This document shows, piece by piece, positions 33,154-40,134 of a stretch of 64,000 nt of DNA. Source of the DNA: Nitrospira sp. (GTDB lineage Bacteria > Nitrospirota > Nitrospiria > Nitrospirales > Nitrospiraceae); NCBI GenBank assembly GCA_016873395.1, contig VGXG01000001.1, forward strand, positions 80,248 through 144,247, read 5' to 3'. The translations under genes and the position numbers were made by a program. Within the stretch, counting starts at the first letter, position 1. Every line of letters begins with the position of its first letter. Under the pieces are notes generated by a model. The model was given only the letters and a program-made list of their open reading frames with translations. It was not told where the DNA came from and searched no databases.

Positions 33154-34620
33154 ATGAAATTCATTGACCTGCTCCACCACTTCTCCCACCAACTGGATCA
33201 AGAGCGGGCCCAAGCAGCGGGGCGCGGACTGGACGCTCCGATCCAAGCGACCAGAGGCCGCAGACTGTCCACGGCTGGCACCCTGCACCTCTATGCCTTC
33301 GACGTGCCCCGTGGGGTCGCTCTCAGTGAAGATATACCGGTCACGGTCATCCCTCCGAGCAGTCAGCAGGAGCCGACGGAAGGATTCATCGTCGGTCGCG
33401 ACGACACATCCATCCTCATCCAGACCTTTGACGCCTTCGGCCAGCAGGTCGAATCCGCGACCATCGTGCCGGACACGACGGCTTTTTACGATCATGCGGC
33501 ACGGCGGCTCTCCGGGATGGCGGCCAAGGCCGACACCTATACCCTGGGACCGGCCGAGCGTCTTGTGCCCTGGCTGGCTCCCGGTGGCCAGGGGGCCGAC
33601 CAACGACCGCAATCGGCCGCCGCCACCTCCGTCTTCAGCACGATCTGGAACGAAGACCGCGCGGCGCGACGGACCGCGCTCATTGCCCAGATCATCGAGC
33701 TGGTGCGCGCCAACAAACGTCTGCTCCTGATCAGCCCGACCCATCGGGCATCGGATGACATCCTGACGGCCCTCGCCCGAGCGATGCGCGCCGCCGGCCT
33801 GTCTTTCAAGAGCCTGCTCTGCCGTTATGAGATGCCGCTGCAGCCGGAATTGGCGGGCATCGCGGTGCACGAACTGGGATTTGAAGCGCAGATGCACCAG
33901 TTCTACGCCAGGTCCAGGGCTGATAAGGCCGCCCTACGCCGCAAGTATGAGCGATTCCGCGAGCTGACGCCGCTGCTGGCCTATAAGGCGGAAAAACAGC
34001 GTGATCTGGACGAAGTCAAGCTGCTCGAATGGCGGCTCCTGACCCAGCTCAGCGAGCTGCAGGGCAAGATCAAAGAGGTCAACGGGACGCTGGCTGAATA
34101 CGAATCCATCCCGATCTGGAAGCGCCTGGCCATGCAAGCGACGGGAAAGAACGTGCAGTCGCTGGGCGAATACCGGACGATCTACGAGCAGCAGGTGCAG
34201 GGCTTGCTCGGTGAGCTGGAAACGGCCAAGCACCGGATCGAAGAGCTGACTCCGGAAGCGGCAATCCCGAAGGATCTGCGGCCGGAATATGCCGAACTCA
34301 AGGATGAGATCACAAAGCTGGGCGGGACCAAACAGATCAGGGAACTGTTGGCCGCCGAGGAAGGGACCAACCGGCAAGCTTTCATCCAGAACAAGCGCGT
34401 GGTCGCCACGACCGCCGCCCGAGTGGTGTCCGATCCCCTCTTCAACCGGGTCCGGTTCGATGTGCTCATCGCCGAGGAAGCGCCTTTCATCCAAGCCCCA
34501 TTCCTGCTGGCCTGCGCCGGCCTCGTGCGCGAGCGGATCGTCCTGAGCGGGAACACGAACGACATCGCCAAGGCAGGAGCCTGGGAGGGGGATCGTTACT
34601 CGTTATCCGTTAAACGTTAA
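33154..34620 (+). CDS. SF1 (Upf1-like) helicase-fold protein with degenerate ATPase motifs
   Basis: A 488-aa protein. After a beta-rich N-terminal region, residues 166-174 (NEDRAARRT) occupy the Walker A place (family GPPGTGKT), followed by motif Ia LLLISPTHRASDDIL. A long coiled insertion follows (residues 260-390). Then motif II place FDVLIAEEAPFI (family DEAxQ) and motif III place RIVLSGNTND (family GDxxQ). The second RecA domain is missing: the protein ends 20 residues later in a tail (RYSLSVKR) encoded by a heptad repeat. It is probably catalytically dead or a truncated gene. Confidence 0.6.
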   Translation: MKFIDLLHHFSHQLDQERAQAAGRGLDAPIQATRGRRLSTAGTLHLYAFDVPRGVALSEDIPVTVIPPSSQQEPTEGFIVGRDDTSILIQTFDAFGQQVESATIVPDTTAFYDHAARRLSGMAAKADTYTLGPAERLVPWLAPGGQGADQRPQSAAATSVFSTIWNEDRAARRTALIAQIIELVRANKRLLLISPTHRASDDILTALARAMRAAGLSFKSLLCRYEMPLQPELAGIAVHELGFEAQMHQFYARSRADKAALRRKYERFRELTPLLAYKAEKQRDLDEVKLLEWRLLTQLSELQGKIKEVNGTLAEYESIPIWKRLAMQATGKNVQSLGEYRTIYEQQVQGLLGELETAKHRIEELTPEAAIPKDLRPEYAELKDEITKLGGTKQIRELLAAEEGTNRQAFIQNKRVVATTAARVVSDPLFNRVRFDVLIAEEAPFIQAPFLLACAGLVRERIVLSGNTNDIAKAGAWEGDRYSLSVKR

Positions 34621-34675
34621 CCGTGAAGGTCGAGTCCCCCACGTTTGGCGAATAACGGATGACGAGTAACGCGAC
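34593..34675. repeat. Heptad repeat palindrome (CGTTATC/CGTTAAA type)
   Basis: Left arm 34593-34626 has units CGTTACT/CGTTATC/CGTTAAA/CGTTAAC. Right arm 34645-34675 carries the complement (GAATAACGGATGACGAGTAA and on). The left arm is translated as the end of the helicase-like protein. Confidence 0.85.
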
Positions 34676-34685
34676 TCCGCACGGC

Positions 34686-34715
34686 TTGACAGCGTGGAAG
34701 ACAATCAGTGACAAT
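34686..34715 (+). promoter_or_regulatory. Candidate promoter for tRNA-Leu
   Basis: TTGACA (34686-34691), an 18-base spacer, GACAAT (34710-34715). If used, the MITE-like element at 34735 lies in the tRNA leader. Confidence 0.4.
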
Positions 34716-34734
34716 GCAATCGTCTTATCTTTCA

Positions 34735-34857
34735 AGGCTGCTCAAAATGGTTTCCAGCAAGGCCGCAAGGAGCGCAGACCCCGAGGCGTACTTTTCGCCG
34801 GTACGTTGAGGGGGATGGGCGACTGAGAACGACGCTGGAAGGCATTTTCAGCAGCCT
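34735..34857. repeat. MITE-like element with 24-bp imperfect terminal inverted repeats
   Basis: AGGCTGCTCAAAATGG at 34735 and its near complement at 34842-34857 frame a 123-bp non-coding element. Its interior on the minus strand (CCTCAACGTAC, loop, GTACGCCTC, then TCCTTGCGGC) matches the core hairpin of the element at 6887. It ends 6 bases before the tRNA gene. Confidence 0.75.
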
Positions 34858-34863
34858 GGAAGT

Positions 34864-34950
34864 GCCGAAGTGGCGGAACTGGCAGACGCACTAGATTCAG
34901 GGTCTAGCGCCCTCACGGGTGTCCGGGTTCAAATCCCGGCTTCGGCACCA
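34864..34950 (+). tRNA. tRNA-Leu (anticodon CAG)
   Basis: An 87-base class II tRNA. The acceptor GCCGAAG pairs with CTTCGGC. The anticodon loop ATTCAGGGT carries CAG, with a long variable arm (CGCCCTCACGGGTG). The T arm is CCGGGTTCAAATCCCGG, and CCA is encoded at 34948-34950. It reads CUG codons. Confidence 0.97.
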
Positions 34951-34971
34951 GCCCTCTCTGTAGCACTCTTC

Positions 34972-35292
34972 TTACCGCCCCTGCTTGTCGTGCTTCTCCT
35001 TGGCAATGTGCTTGCTGCTGCGGTTCAGGTCCCGCTGTAATTCTTTCCGCTCCTGCTTGGTCACCACCCCGTCTGCTTTCATGGCCTGCTCTTTGGCCCT
35101 GATCTTCGCCTGTTCCACTTCCAGCTTCGCGGCTTCTCTAGGAGTCAGCGCTCCACTCGCGACCCCCTCCTGAATCCGCATCTGCTGCTTGTGTTCCCGG
35201 CGGTCCGCACCGGGCGTGTCGTTCGGACCGGCGAACGCCCGTACAGCAACAGTCGCCGCCAGCACCACTGCGACAACCACTCGTCCAACCAT
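34972..35292 (-). CDS. Small secreted basic protein
   Basis: A 106-aa protein from ATG 35292, chosen for the AAAGGAG ribosome-binding site 7 bases upstream. The signal peptide is MVGRVVVAVVLAATVAVRAFA. The mature part is highly charged and helical (LTPREAAKLEVEQAKIRAKE, TKQERKELQRDLNRSSKHIA) with repeated TPREA/TKQE-type motifs resembling small EF-hand-less periplasmic repeat proteins. Function unknown. It is convergent with the tRNA-Leu gene. Confidence 0.75.
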   Translation of the reverse strand: MVGRVVVAVVLAATVAVRAFAGPNDTPGADRREHKQQMRIQEGVASGALTPREAAKLEVEQAKIRAKEQAMKADGVVTKQERKELQRDLNRSSKHIAKEKHDKQGR

Positions 35293-35469
35293 GATCGGCT
35301 CCTTTCGTTCGGAGAGCAACCAGCACACGTTGACTCAAGGGTACTGCCGCTCCAAGCGGAGGTCAAGAAAATGGTTGTCATGGCTGAGGCCAGAGCTGGC
35401 GGCTCCGCGCCTCTTGCGGTCCCCCCTTCTTCGGCGCTCTGGAGCGGAAGCCTTCTGGAATTCCCGTAG

Positions 35470-35494
35470 CCAGGGTTGGCTCAGCCAACCCTGG
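35470..35494. repeat. Perfect 25-bp palindrome
   Basis: CCAGGGTTGGCT, a single C, then AGCCAACCCTGG: 12-bp perfect arms with no T-run. It lies in the 480-bp non-coding divergent region 35293-35776, so it is not a terminator of a flanking gene. Confidence 0.75.
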
Positions 35495-35593
35495 TGCCGT
35501 GGTCAGTTCCAGCTTTCCTTCTCCAGACGCCGGGTGGGACCCACCGCTCCGGCACAGTCGCGCCGCGCTCTGGCCTCTGCCATCTGGAATGAT

Positions 35594-35681
35594 GAAAATG
35601 CGGGTGGCTCGAGTGGGCGCCCTTCACCCGTTGCAATCTTGGGGCAACGGGTCCCCGGGCTGCTCGGCGACCCGCATTTTC
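35594..35681. repeat. Nested inverted-repeat element
   Basis: Outer arms GAAAATGCGGGT (35594-35605) and ACCCGCATTTTC (35670-35681) are perfect. Inner arms CCCGTTGC (35627-35634) and GCAACGGG (35644-35651) make a second stem. No coding sense is seen between them. Confidence 0.75.
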
Positions 35682-35709
35682 AAAACAGCTACGTTCGGCA
35701 AAGCGCCGC

Positions 35710-35739
35710 GTGACATCAGGCTGAAACGTCCGCTATACT
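35710..35739 (+). promoter_or_regulatory. Promoter of pyrE
   Basis: GTGACA (35710-35715), 18 bases, TATACT (35734-35739). The leader then contains GTTCATGAAC, a 10-bp palindrome that resembles the end of the MITE-like element at 6887. Confidence 0.6.
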
Positions 35740-35776
35740 AGCTCGGATTGTTCATGAACATCTATTGCGGCTGCCG

Positions 35777-36361
35777 ATGTCACTGAAAGAAGACCTGGCC
35801 AAAGCTTTCGTCACGACCCAGTCCTTCAAGTGGGACCAAGCCGGCGGGTTCAAGCTGGCCTCCGGGGCCACCAGCCCCTTCTATGTGGACTGCCGGGTCC
35901 TCATGGCCCATCCAGGGCCACGACACCTGGTTGCGCAACTAGCCTTCGAGCAACTCAAATCACTGGAATTCGATTGCATCGGCGGGTTGGAGATCGGCGC
36001 CATCGCCATCGCCACGGCCATCGCCGACGAGGCCTACCGGGCCAGCCGGCGGCTGGAATGGCGGACCTTCGTCGTCCGCAAGCAGCCCAAGGACCACGGG
36101 CTGGGCAAGCTGATCGAAGGGGCGGTGAAGCCGGGCGATCGGGCTGTGATCGTGGATGACGTCCTGACCAGCGGAGGGTCGGTCATTAAAGCGGTGACAG
36201 CAGCCCGCGAGGCGGGCCTCAAGGTCGAACGGGCCCTGGTGATTGTGGACCGGAAGGAGCAGGACGGGCGGGCCAAAGTGGAAGCCGAGGGGCTAGCCCT
36301 CTTCAGCCTCCTGACCATCGACGACCTCCTCACCGCACATCGCGTGACGGGTGACAGGTGA
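35777..36361 (+). CDS. pyrE: Orotate phosphoribosyltransferase PyrE
   Basis: A 194-aa enzyme from ATG 35777 (MSLKEDLAKAFV). It has FKLASGATSPFYVDCR at the substrate site, the flexible-loop region VVRKQPKDHGLGKLIEGAVK, and the PRPP motif AVIVDDVLTSGGSV. It makes orotidine monophosphate in pyrimidine synthesis. A TTG at 35765 is an in-frame alternative but lacks support. The last residues (HRVTGDR) are read from a heptad repeat. No other pyr genes are nearby. Confidence 0.95.
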   Translation: MSLKEDLAKAFVTTQSFKWDQAGGFKLASGATSPFYVDCRVLMAHPGPRHLVAQLAFEQLKSLEFDCIGGLEIGAIAIATAIADEAYRASRRLEWRTFVVRKQPKDHGLGKLIEGAVKPGDRAVIVDDVLTSGGSVIKAVTAAREAGLKVERALVIVDRKEQDGRAKVEAEGLALFSLLTIDDLLTAHRVTGDR

Positions 36362-36440
36362 CGTGTGACAAGGGTTGCCCCCTTGAGCACGCCCGGCTTA
36401 CTTCCCGCAACTCGTCACTCGTCACGTGTCACTTGTCACT
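36342..36440. repeat. Heptad repeat palindrome (GTGACAG/GTCACTT type)
   Basis: Left arm 36342-36371 (units GTGACGG/GTGACAG/GTGACGT/GTGACAA) faces right arm 36409-36440 (units CTCGTCA/CTCGTCA/CGTGTCA/CTTGTCA). It lies between convergent genes and overlaps both gene ends. Confidence 0.85.
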
Positions 36441-36752
36441 TACTTTGCACCTGAACTGCAGCCCCCAGCGCCGCTCAACGACCTGATCCGGCCCTCCAGC
36501 GGCGGTCTCCACAACTCTGGTCCGCCCCTTGGCTTCCCCCTCTTTGATGATCGAATAGCGCCCCTTGCAGCGGTCCTCGATCATCGCAATCGCCTCCTGG
36601 CGCAACTTGGTGAACAGGTACCCGTTCTCGCCTTTGAATGGGTAGGTGACGACCCCTCCCTGGTCCGTTTCCTGCACCAGCTTGGCTCCTTCGGAGCAGC
36701 CAGAACAGCAGACCAGGACAGTCAGGACGAGGGCTCTTGACCAGGGTTTCAT
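36429..36752 (-). CDS. Small lipoprotein
   Basis: A 107-aa protein from ATG 36752. A signal (ALVLTVLVCCSGC) gives a lipobox ending at Cys about residue 19. The mature domain is small and beta-rich (GGVVTYPFKGENGYLFTKLR, then QEAIAMIEDRCKGRYSIIKE, then the C-terminal RRWGLQFRCKVSDK), with two Cys that could pair. No family recognised. It is divergent from the rhodanese gene. Confidence 0.72.
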   Translation of the reverse strand: MKPWSRALVLTVLVCCSGCSEGAKLVQETDQGGVVTYPFKGENGYLFTKLRQEAIAMIEDRCKGRYSIIKEGEAKGRTRVVETAAGGPDQVVERRWGLQFRCKVSDK

Positions 36753-36830
36753 GAGGGTCCTATGATAGTTTCGGACGCGCCAAACAGTGCCACTGGAGTT
36801 CTCCATCCTTTTACACCAAAGAGGTCGGCC

Positions 36831-37286
36831 ATGAAGCACCGTCGATTCACCATAGGGCTCGTCTCAGCGTCCGGGCTGGCGCTCCTTCTTTTCGTATTGG
36901 CGGCCAGCGGCCCAGCCTCGGCCTACCATTCCTTTCTCTTGACCGTCCAGCAACTCAAGGCCGGCCTGGACAAGGCTGCCGGCAAGGGGACCAGCCCGAC
37001 TGCCAAGGGCTTTTTCCTGGTTGACGTCCGGAGCCCGGAAGAACATGTCACCGGCGTGATCCCCGGCACCGATCTCAACATCGAATACACGGAGATCAAA
37101 CGACGGCACCGTGAGATCGGCGCCAAGCCGGACGATCACGTCGTCGTGTACTGCCAGAGCGGGCAGCGGAGCAACATCGCGGCGGAAACCCTTGCCGATC
37201 TGGACTACAAGCACGTGTACAACGTCAGGGGCAGCATGAACGCGTGGGTAGCGGCAGGCTATTCCGTCGATTCCCCTGATCGCTGA
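36831..37286 (+). CDS. Periplasmic rhodanese-domain protein
   Basis: A 151-aa protein from ATG 36831, preceded by AAAGAGG. Signal peptide with GLALLLFVLAASGPASAYHS. A single rhodanese domain follows: FFLVDVRSPEEHVTGVIPGT, then the active-site loop VVYCQSGQRSNIAAETLADL with catalytic Cys, then VYNVRGSMNAWVAAGY. It is likely a periplasmic sulfur-transfer or redox protein. No sulfur-oxidation operon is adjacent, though a DsrE-like/TlpA pair lies 23 kb away. Confidence 0.9.
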   Translation: MKHRRFTIGLVSASGLALLLFVLAASGPASAYHSFLLTVQQLKAGLDKAAGKGTSPTAKGFFLVDVRSPEEHVTGVIPGTDLNIEYTEIKRRHREIGAKPDDHVVVYCQSGQRSNIAAETLADLDYKHVYNVRGSMNAWVAAGYSVDSPDR

Positions 37287-37292
37287 CGAAGA

Positions 37293-37378
37293 ACAGTTTT
37301 CAGTTGTCAGTCGTCAGGGTTTAGGTTCAGAAAAAGACTGATGACTGATAACTGAGCACCGACAACTGTGTACTGACT
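37293..37378. repeat. Heptad repeat palindrome (AGTTGTC/AGTCGTC type)
   Basis: Left arm 37293-37330 (CAGTTTTCAGTTGTCAGTCG and on) and right arm 37337-37378 (ACTGATGACTGATAACTGAG and on). It lies between convergent genes. Confidence 0.85.
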
Positions 37379-38216
37379 ACTTCCTCGCAAACACTCCGAT
37401 CACCGAGGGCAAGGGGATGTGTGCCGTCTGGCTTCCGTCCACCAGCGGCTGCCAGGCTTTAGATTGACTGGCCTCCCCCTGCCTCGGCAGAAGCTCTGCT
37501 CCAATCAACAGATCGGATGACGATCCCCCATCCATGGCCATGGCCTGGTGAATCGCAGGCATCCGATCCCTGATACATTCCGCCAGCGCCCGTAGCGTGA
37601 CCGTCGCCGCGGTCTTGATGAGCAAAATGTGGCCTTCCGCGTCTTCCCCCACGATCATCTGGTGCGCCTGCTTCCCCGCCTGGCGGACCCTCGGCTTGCC
37701 GGTCCGATCAAGCAACATAAAGGACTGGGCCGCTTCCCGGTAGGGGGACCGATCGTCGGCGAAGGCATCCGTCGCCAAATCCAGCACGCGCGCTTTTCGC
37801 AAGCCTGTCTCAACCGGCTCCGCGACAAACAACCCCTGCCATTGCGGATGCCGCTTGCTCCCCAGCGACCGTCCGTCCTTGTAGAGCAACCCCAAGTAGG
37901 TGAAGTCTTCGCGGAAGAGGCCGGCGTTGAACAGCACTACGGCACGGGTCCGCCGCTGCCATTCCTGAATGGTCAACGGAGCCGGCAGGCCCTCATCGCG
38001 GAAGTAGTAGATCGAAAACCGGAACCGCTCAGGATCTATTTTCACGATGTAGAGAGGCGGGACTTCGTTGCCGCACCGCTCTCCTGCTTCCCAAACCGTG
38101 ACCGCCAGTCCGTCCACGATCTGCTCCCAAACGGGGGTTTGTGCAGCCGAGAACTGCGGCGGGATACCCCACCCCCATGCGATCGCAAGAGCAGCCAGAA
38201 AGACTCGACTTGGCAT
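37377..38216 (-). CDS. Phosphodiester glycosidase (NAGPA-domain) family secreted protein
   Basis: About 279 aa from ATG 38216 (38225 is also possible). A signal peptide (FLAALAIAWGWGIPPQFSAA) precedes the NAGPA-like domain: VLFNAGLFREDFTYLGLL, a QSFMLLDRTGKPRVRQAGK segment, and the signature IHQAMAMDGGSSSDLLIG. Family members cleave GlcNAc-phosphodiester bonds in eukaryotes and are tied to exopolysaccharide or cell-wall sugars in bacteria. Substrate unknown. Confidence 0.83.
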   Translation of the reverse strand: MPSRVFLAALAIAWGWGIPPQFSAAQTPVWEQIVDGLAVTVWEAGERCGNEVPPLYIVKIDPERFRFSIYYFRDEGLPAPLTIQEWQRRTRAVVLFNAGLFREDFTYLGLLYKDGRSLGSKRHPQWQGLFVAEPVETGLRKARVLDLATDAFADDRSPYREAAQSFMLLDRTGKPRVRQAGKQAHQMIVGEDAEGHILLIKTAATVTLRALAECIRDRMPAIHQAMAMDGGSSSDLLIGAELLPRQGEASQSKAWQPLVDGSQTAHIPLPSVIGVFARK

Positions 38217-38304
38217 ACCTGTCACTCACGCGGAGTATAAAGGGGGGCCAGAAGGGCGTCAATCGGCAGACAACGTGATGAGCGCGCCTGCGACAAGAGG
38301 TGGG

Positions 38305-39504
38305 TCAGGACCGAAACTCCCAATACCGGAGCCCGTTGTGTTCCCTGGGGAGCAGCCCGAACCGCTCATCCGGCGGCCTTCCATGCCGCAAGAGATTGAA
38401 GAGATCAAACAGGATGGATCGGCTGTCTGCATAGTAGGAGTGACCGGTGAGCCCGGTATCCACCGACGAAGCGTCGATGGTGTCCACGCCGGGGACCACC
38501 ACCTTCACAGGATTCGTGTCCCCCGCTCGCGGATACCCGTGCATGGTCTTGGACCAGGTGAGGGCCTTGTCCCTGGAGGAGGCATAGAGCGTGATTCGCT
38601 CGACCACCGTTCGAACCTCCGGGATCAGGTGCAGGAAAATGTCCGCATCGATGTCCGGCGCCAGGAGCACAAGCTCGTTGAACTGGAGCGTCGCACCCTG
38701 TGGAGCCTGCGCCATCTGCCTCATCGCAGAGACCAGAGCCCTGGCGCCCATGCTGTGGGCAACCAGATGGATCTTCTGCGCCCCGGACCTGGCGGCCAGT
38801 TGCGTCAGGAAGTCCTTGAGGTGAGGAACCGTCCACTCGACATTGGTTTCGTCGACCAGATACCCGGCCAGTTTCCCCTGCGAAGGCCAGCTATACAGGA
38901 TCGGAACGCCGTTGAATCCCAGGTCATAGGCCAACTGCGCGGTTCGGCGGGAGGCCTCTTCGAACGTCACGTTGTAGCCATGCACAAACACCAGCGCTTC
39001 TTTCTGCTTGGACTCGGCGATTCGGTCGCGGAGGATCGGGAAGAACTCCTCCAGCGGTTTGGGCTTCACGATGGGATGAACATCCAGAGACCCCTTCCGA
39101 TAATCGCCCGCAATCCCCACCGCGGAGACTCCTAATTGGAGCGGGCCACGGTCTCCCCCATACGGTTCAGCCGACTCTTCCTTGCCGCCTATCCCGCTTG
39201 CCCTGCGGTCCGTTGCATAGAGGACCCGCACCAGCGTGTAGTCCAGCAGTTCTCCCCCCGAGGCCTCCATCACCCGGCGAGACATTTCCTTCTCGACGGC
39301 CCGACGCTCCACCTGCACAGCCGCCCGGCGTTTCTCTTCTTCAAGCGCCCGGCGTTTGTCTTCCTCTGAAGGGGCTGGCTGTTCGACAGCCGTCGGTTTG
39401 GGAACTTCCGCGACCTCGCCCGCGCAGGCCTGGATGAAGAGGCAGCCCAGGAGCCAGAGCAGTACCGGAGACTTTCTCGGACCTGGGAGAGAGGCTGGCC
39501 ACAT
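38305..39504 (-). CDS. Lipoprotein with coiled coil and DUF900-type alpha/beta hydrolase domain
   Basis: About 399 aa from ATG 39504. The lipobox region is LLWLLGCLFIQACAG. A charged coiled coil follows (KRRALEEEKRRAAVQVERRA), then a DUF900/esterase domain with ALVFVHGYNVTFEEASRRTA, the nucleophile motif LVAHSMGARAL, an acid in LLAPDIDADIF and a C-terminal GLTGHSYYAD His. This is a membrane-tethered serine hydrolase of unknown substrate. The frame extends upstream to 39552. The caspase-like fragment follows upstream on the same strand. Confidence 0.82.
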   Translation of the reverse strand: MWPASLPGPRKSPVLLWLLGCLFIQACAGEVAEVPKPTAVEQPAPSEEDKRRALEEEKRRAAVQVERRAVEKEMSRRVMEASGGELLDYTLVRVLYATDRRASGIGGKEESAEPYGGDRGPLQLGVSAVGIAGDYRKGSLDVHPIVKPKPLEEFFPILRDRIAESKQKEALVFVHGYNVTFEEASRRTAQLAYDLGFNGVPILYSWPSQGKLAGYLVDETNVEWTVPHLKDFLTQLAARSGAQKIHLVAHSMGARALVSAMRQMAQAPQGATLQFNELVLLAPDIDADIFLHLIPEVRTVVERITLYASSRDKALTWSKTMHGYPRAGDTNPVKVVVPGVDTIDASSVDTGLTGHSYYADSRSILFDLFNLLRHGRPPDERFGLLPREHNGLRYWEFRS

Positions 39505-39569
39505 TACAGAATGGGCACCGGCTCGCTCATCTGGTAAGGAGGGCACGGTCACAGAACTCGGTTTGTTGA

Positions 39570-40073
39570 TTATCGCTCGACCAGCTTGGTTGGCGCCTGG
39601 CTGGCAAGACTGGGCGGGATGATCAGTTGAGGGACTTGCTCGGTGTTGTAGGTCCGGCGGGCAACCCGCTGCACCTGCGGTTTGAGGTACTCGTAGAGTT
39701 CCTGGATGTCAATGGCTCCATCCCCGTTCCCGTCCGCATCGCCGCTCATACCCTGCAACGCATAGAACGTGAACAAGCCGTGGCCTTTCTCCTGATCGGC
39801 GAGGCTGAGATGACTCCCCGAGGTCGCGGCCAGGACCACGGCCTTGGTGCTGCTCGACAGGCCTTCTACGGTCAGGACCATCGGCCTGGCCCCCTTGGCC
39901 AGGACGGATCTGCCGCCGGCACCCGAGAAGCAGGAATCCAACATTACGATGATGTTTCTGGTCGGCAGCTTGTCTAGCGTCTGGTAGAGCCGCTTGAGCG
40001 GATAGCCGGTCTGCTCGATGAAGGCCGGGTCCCCGTCGTAGGGAACGAGATAGGCATCTCCCGTCGTGGCCAC
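39570..40073 (-). pseudogene. Caspase-family (peptidase C14) fragment lacking its N-terminal half
   Basis: A 167-aa frame starting at GTG 40073 with no ribosome-binding site. It begins abruptly in the middle of a caspase fold (GDAYLVPYDGDPAFIEQTGY), keeps the catalytic-Cys motif NIIVMLDSCFSGAGG and the later VVLAATSGSHLSLADQEKGH, and has an EF-hand-like DADGNGDGAIDIQEL. The N-terminal part with the catalytic His (family YYSGHG) is missing, and 40074-40134 has no matching code. It is therefore probably a truncated remnant, unless the product acts without the His. Confidence 0.6.
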
Positions 40074-40134
40074 CTTTGGGGGAAAGGGGAAAGATTGGAG
40101 AAAGTCTATTCTTCCAGCTCTACCTTGTCAATCG

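Noticed and set aside
35741..35763. Third copy of the 6887 MITE-like element before pyrE
   Set aside because: Only a half-site (GGATTGTTCATGAAC) is similar; there is no second terminus or core hairpin, so it could be chance.
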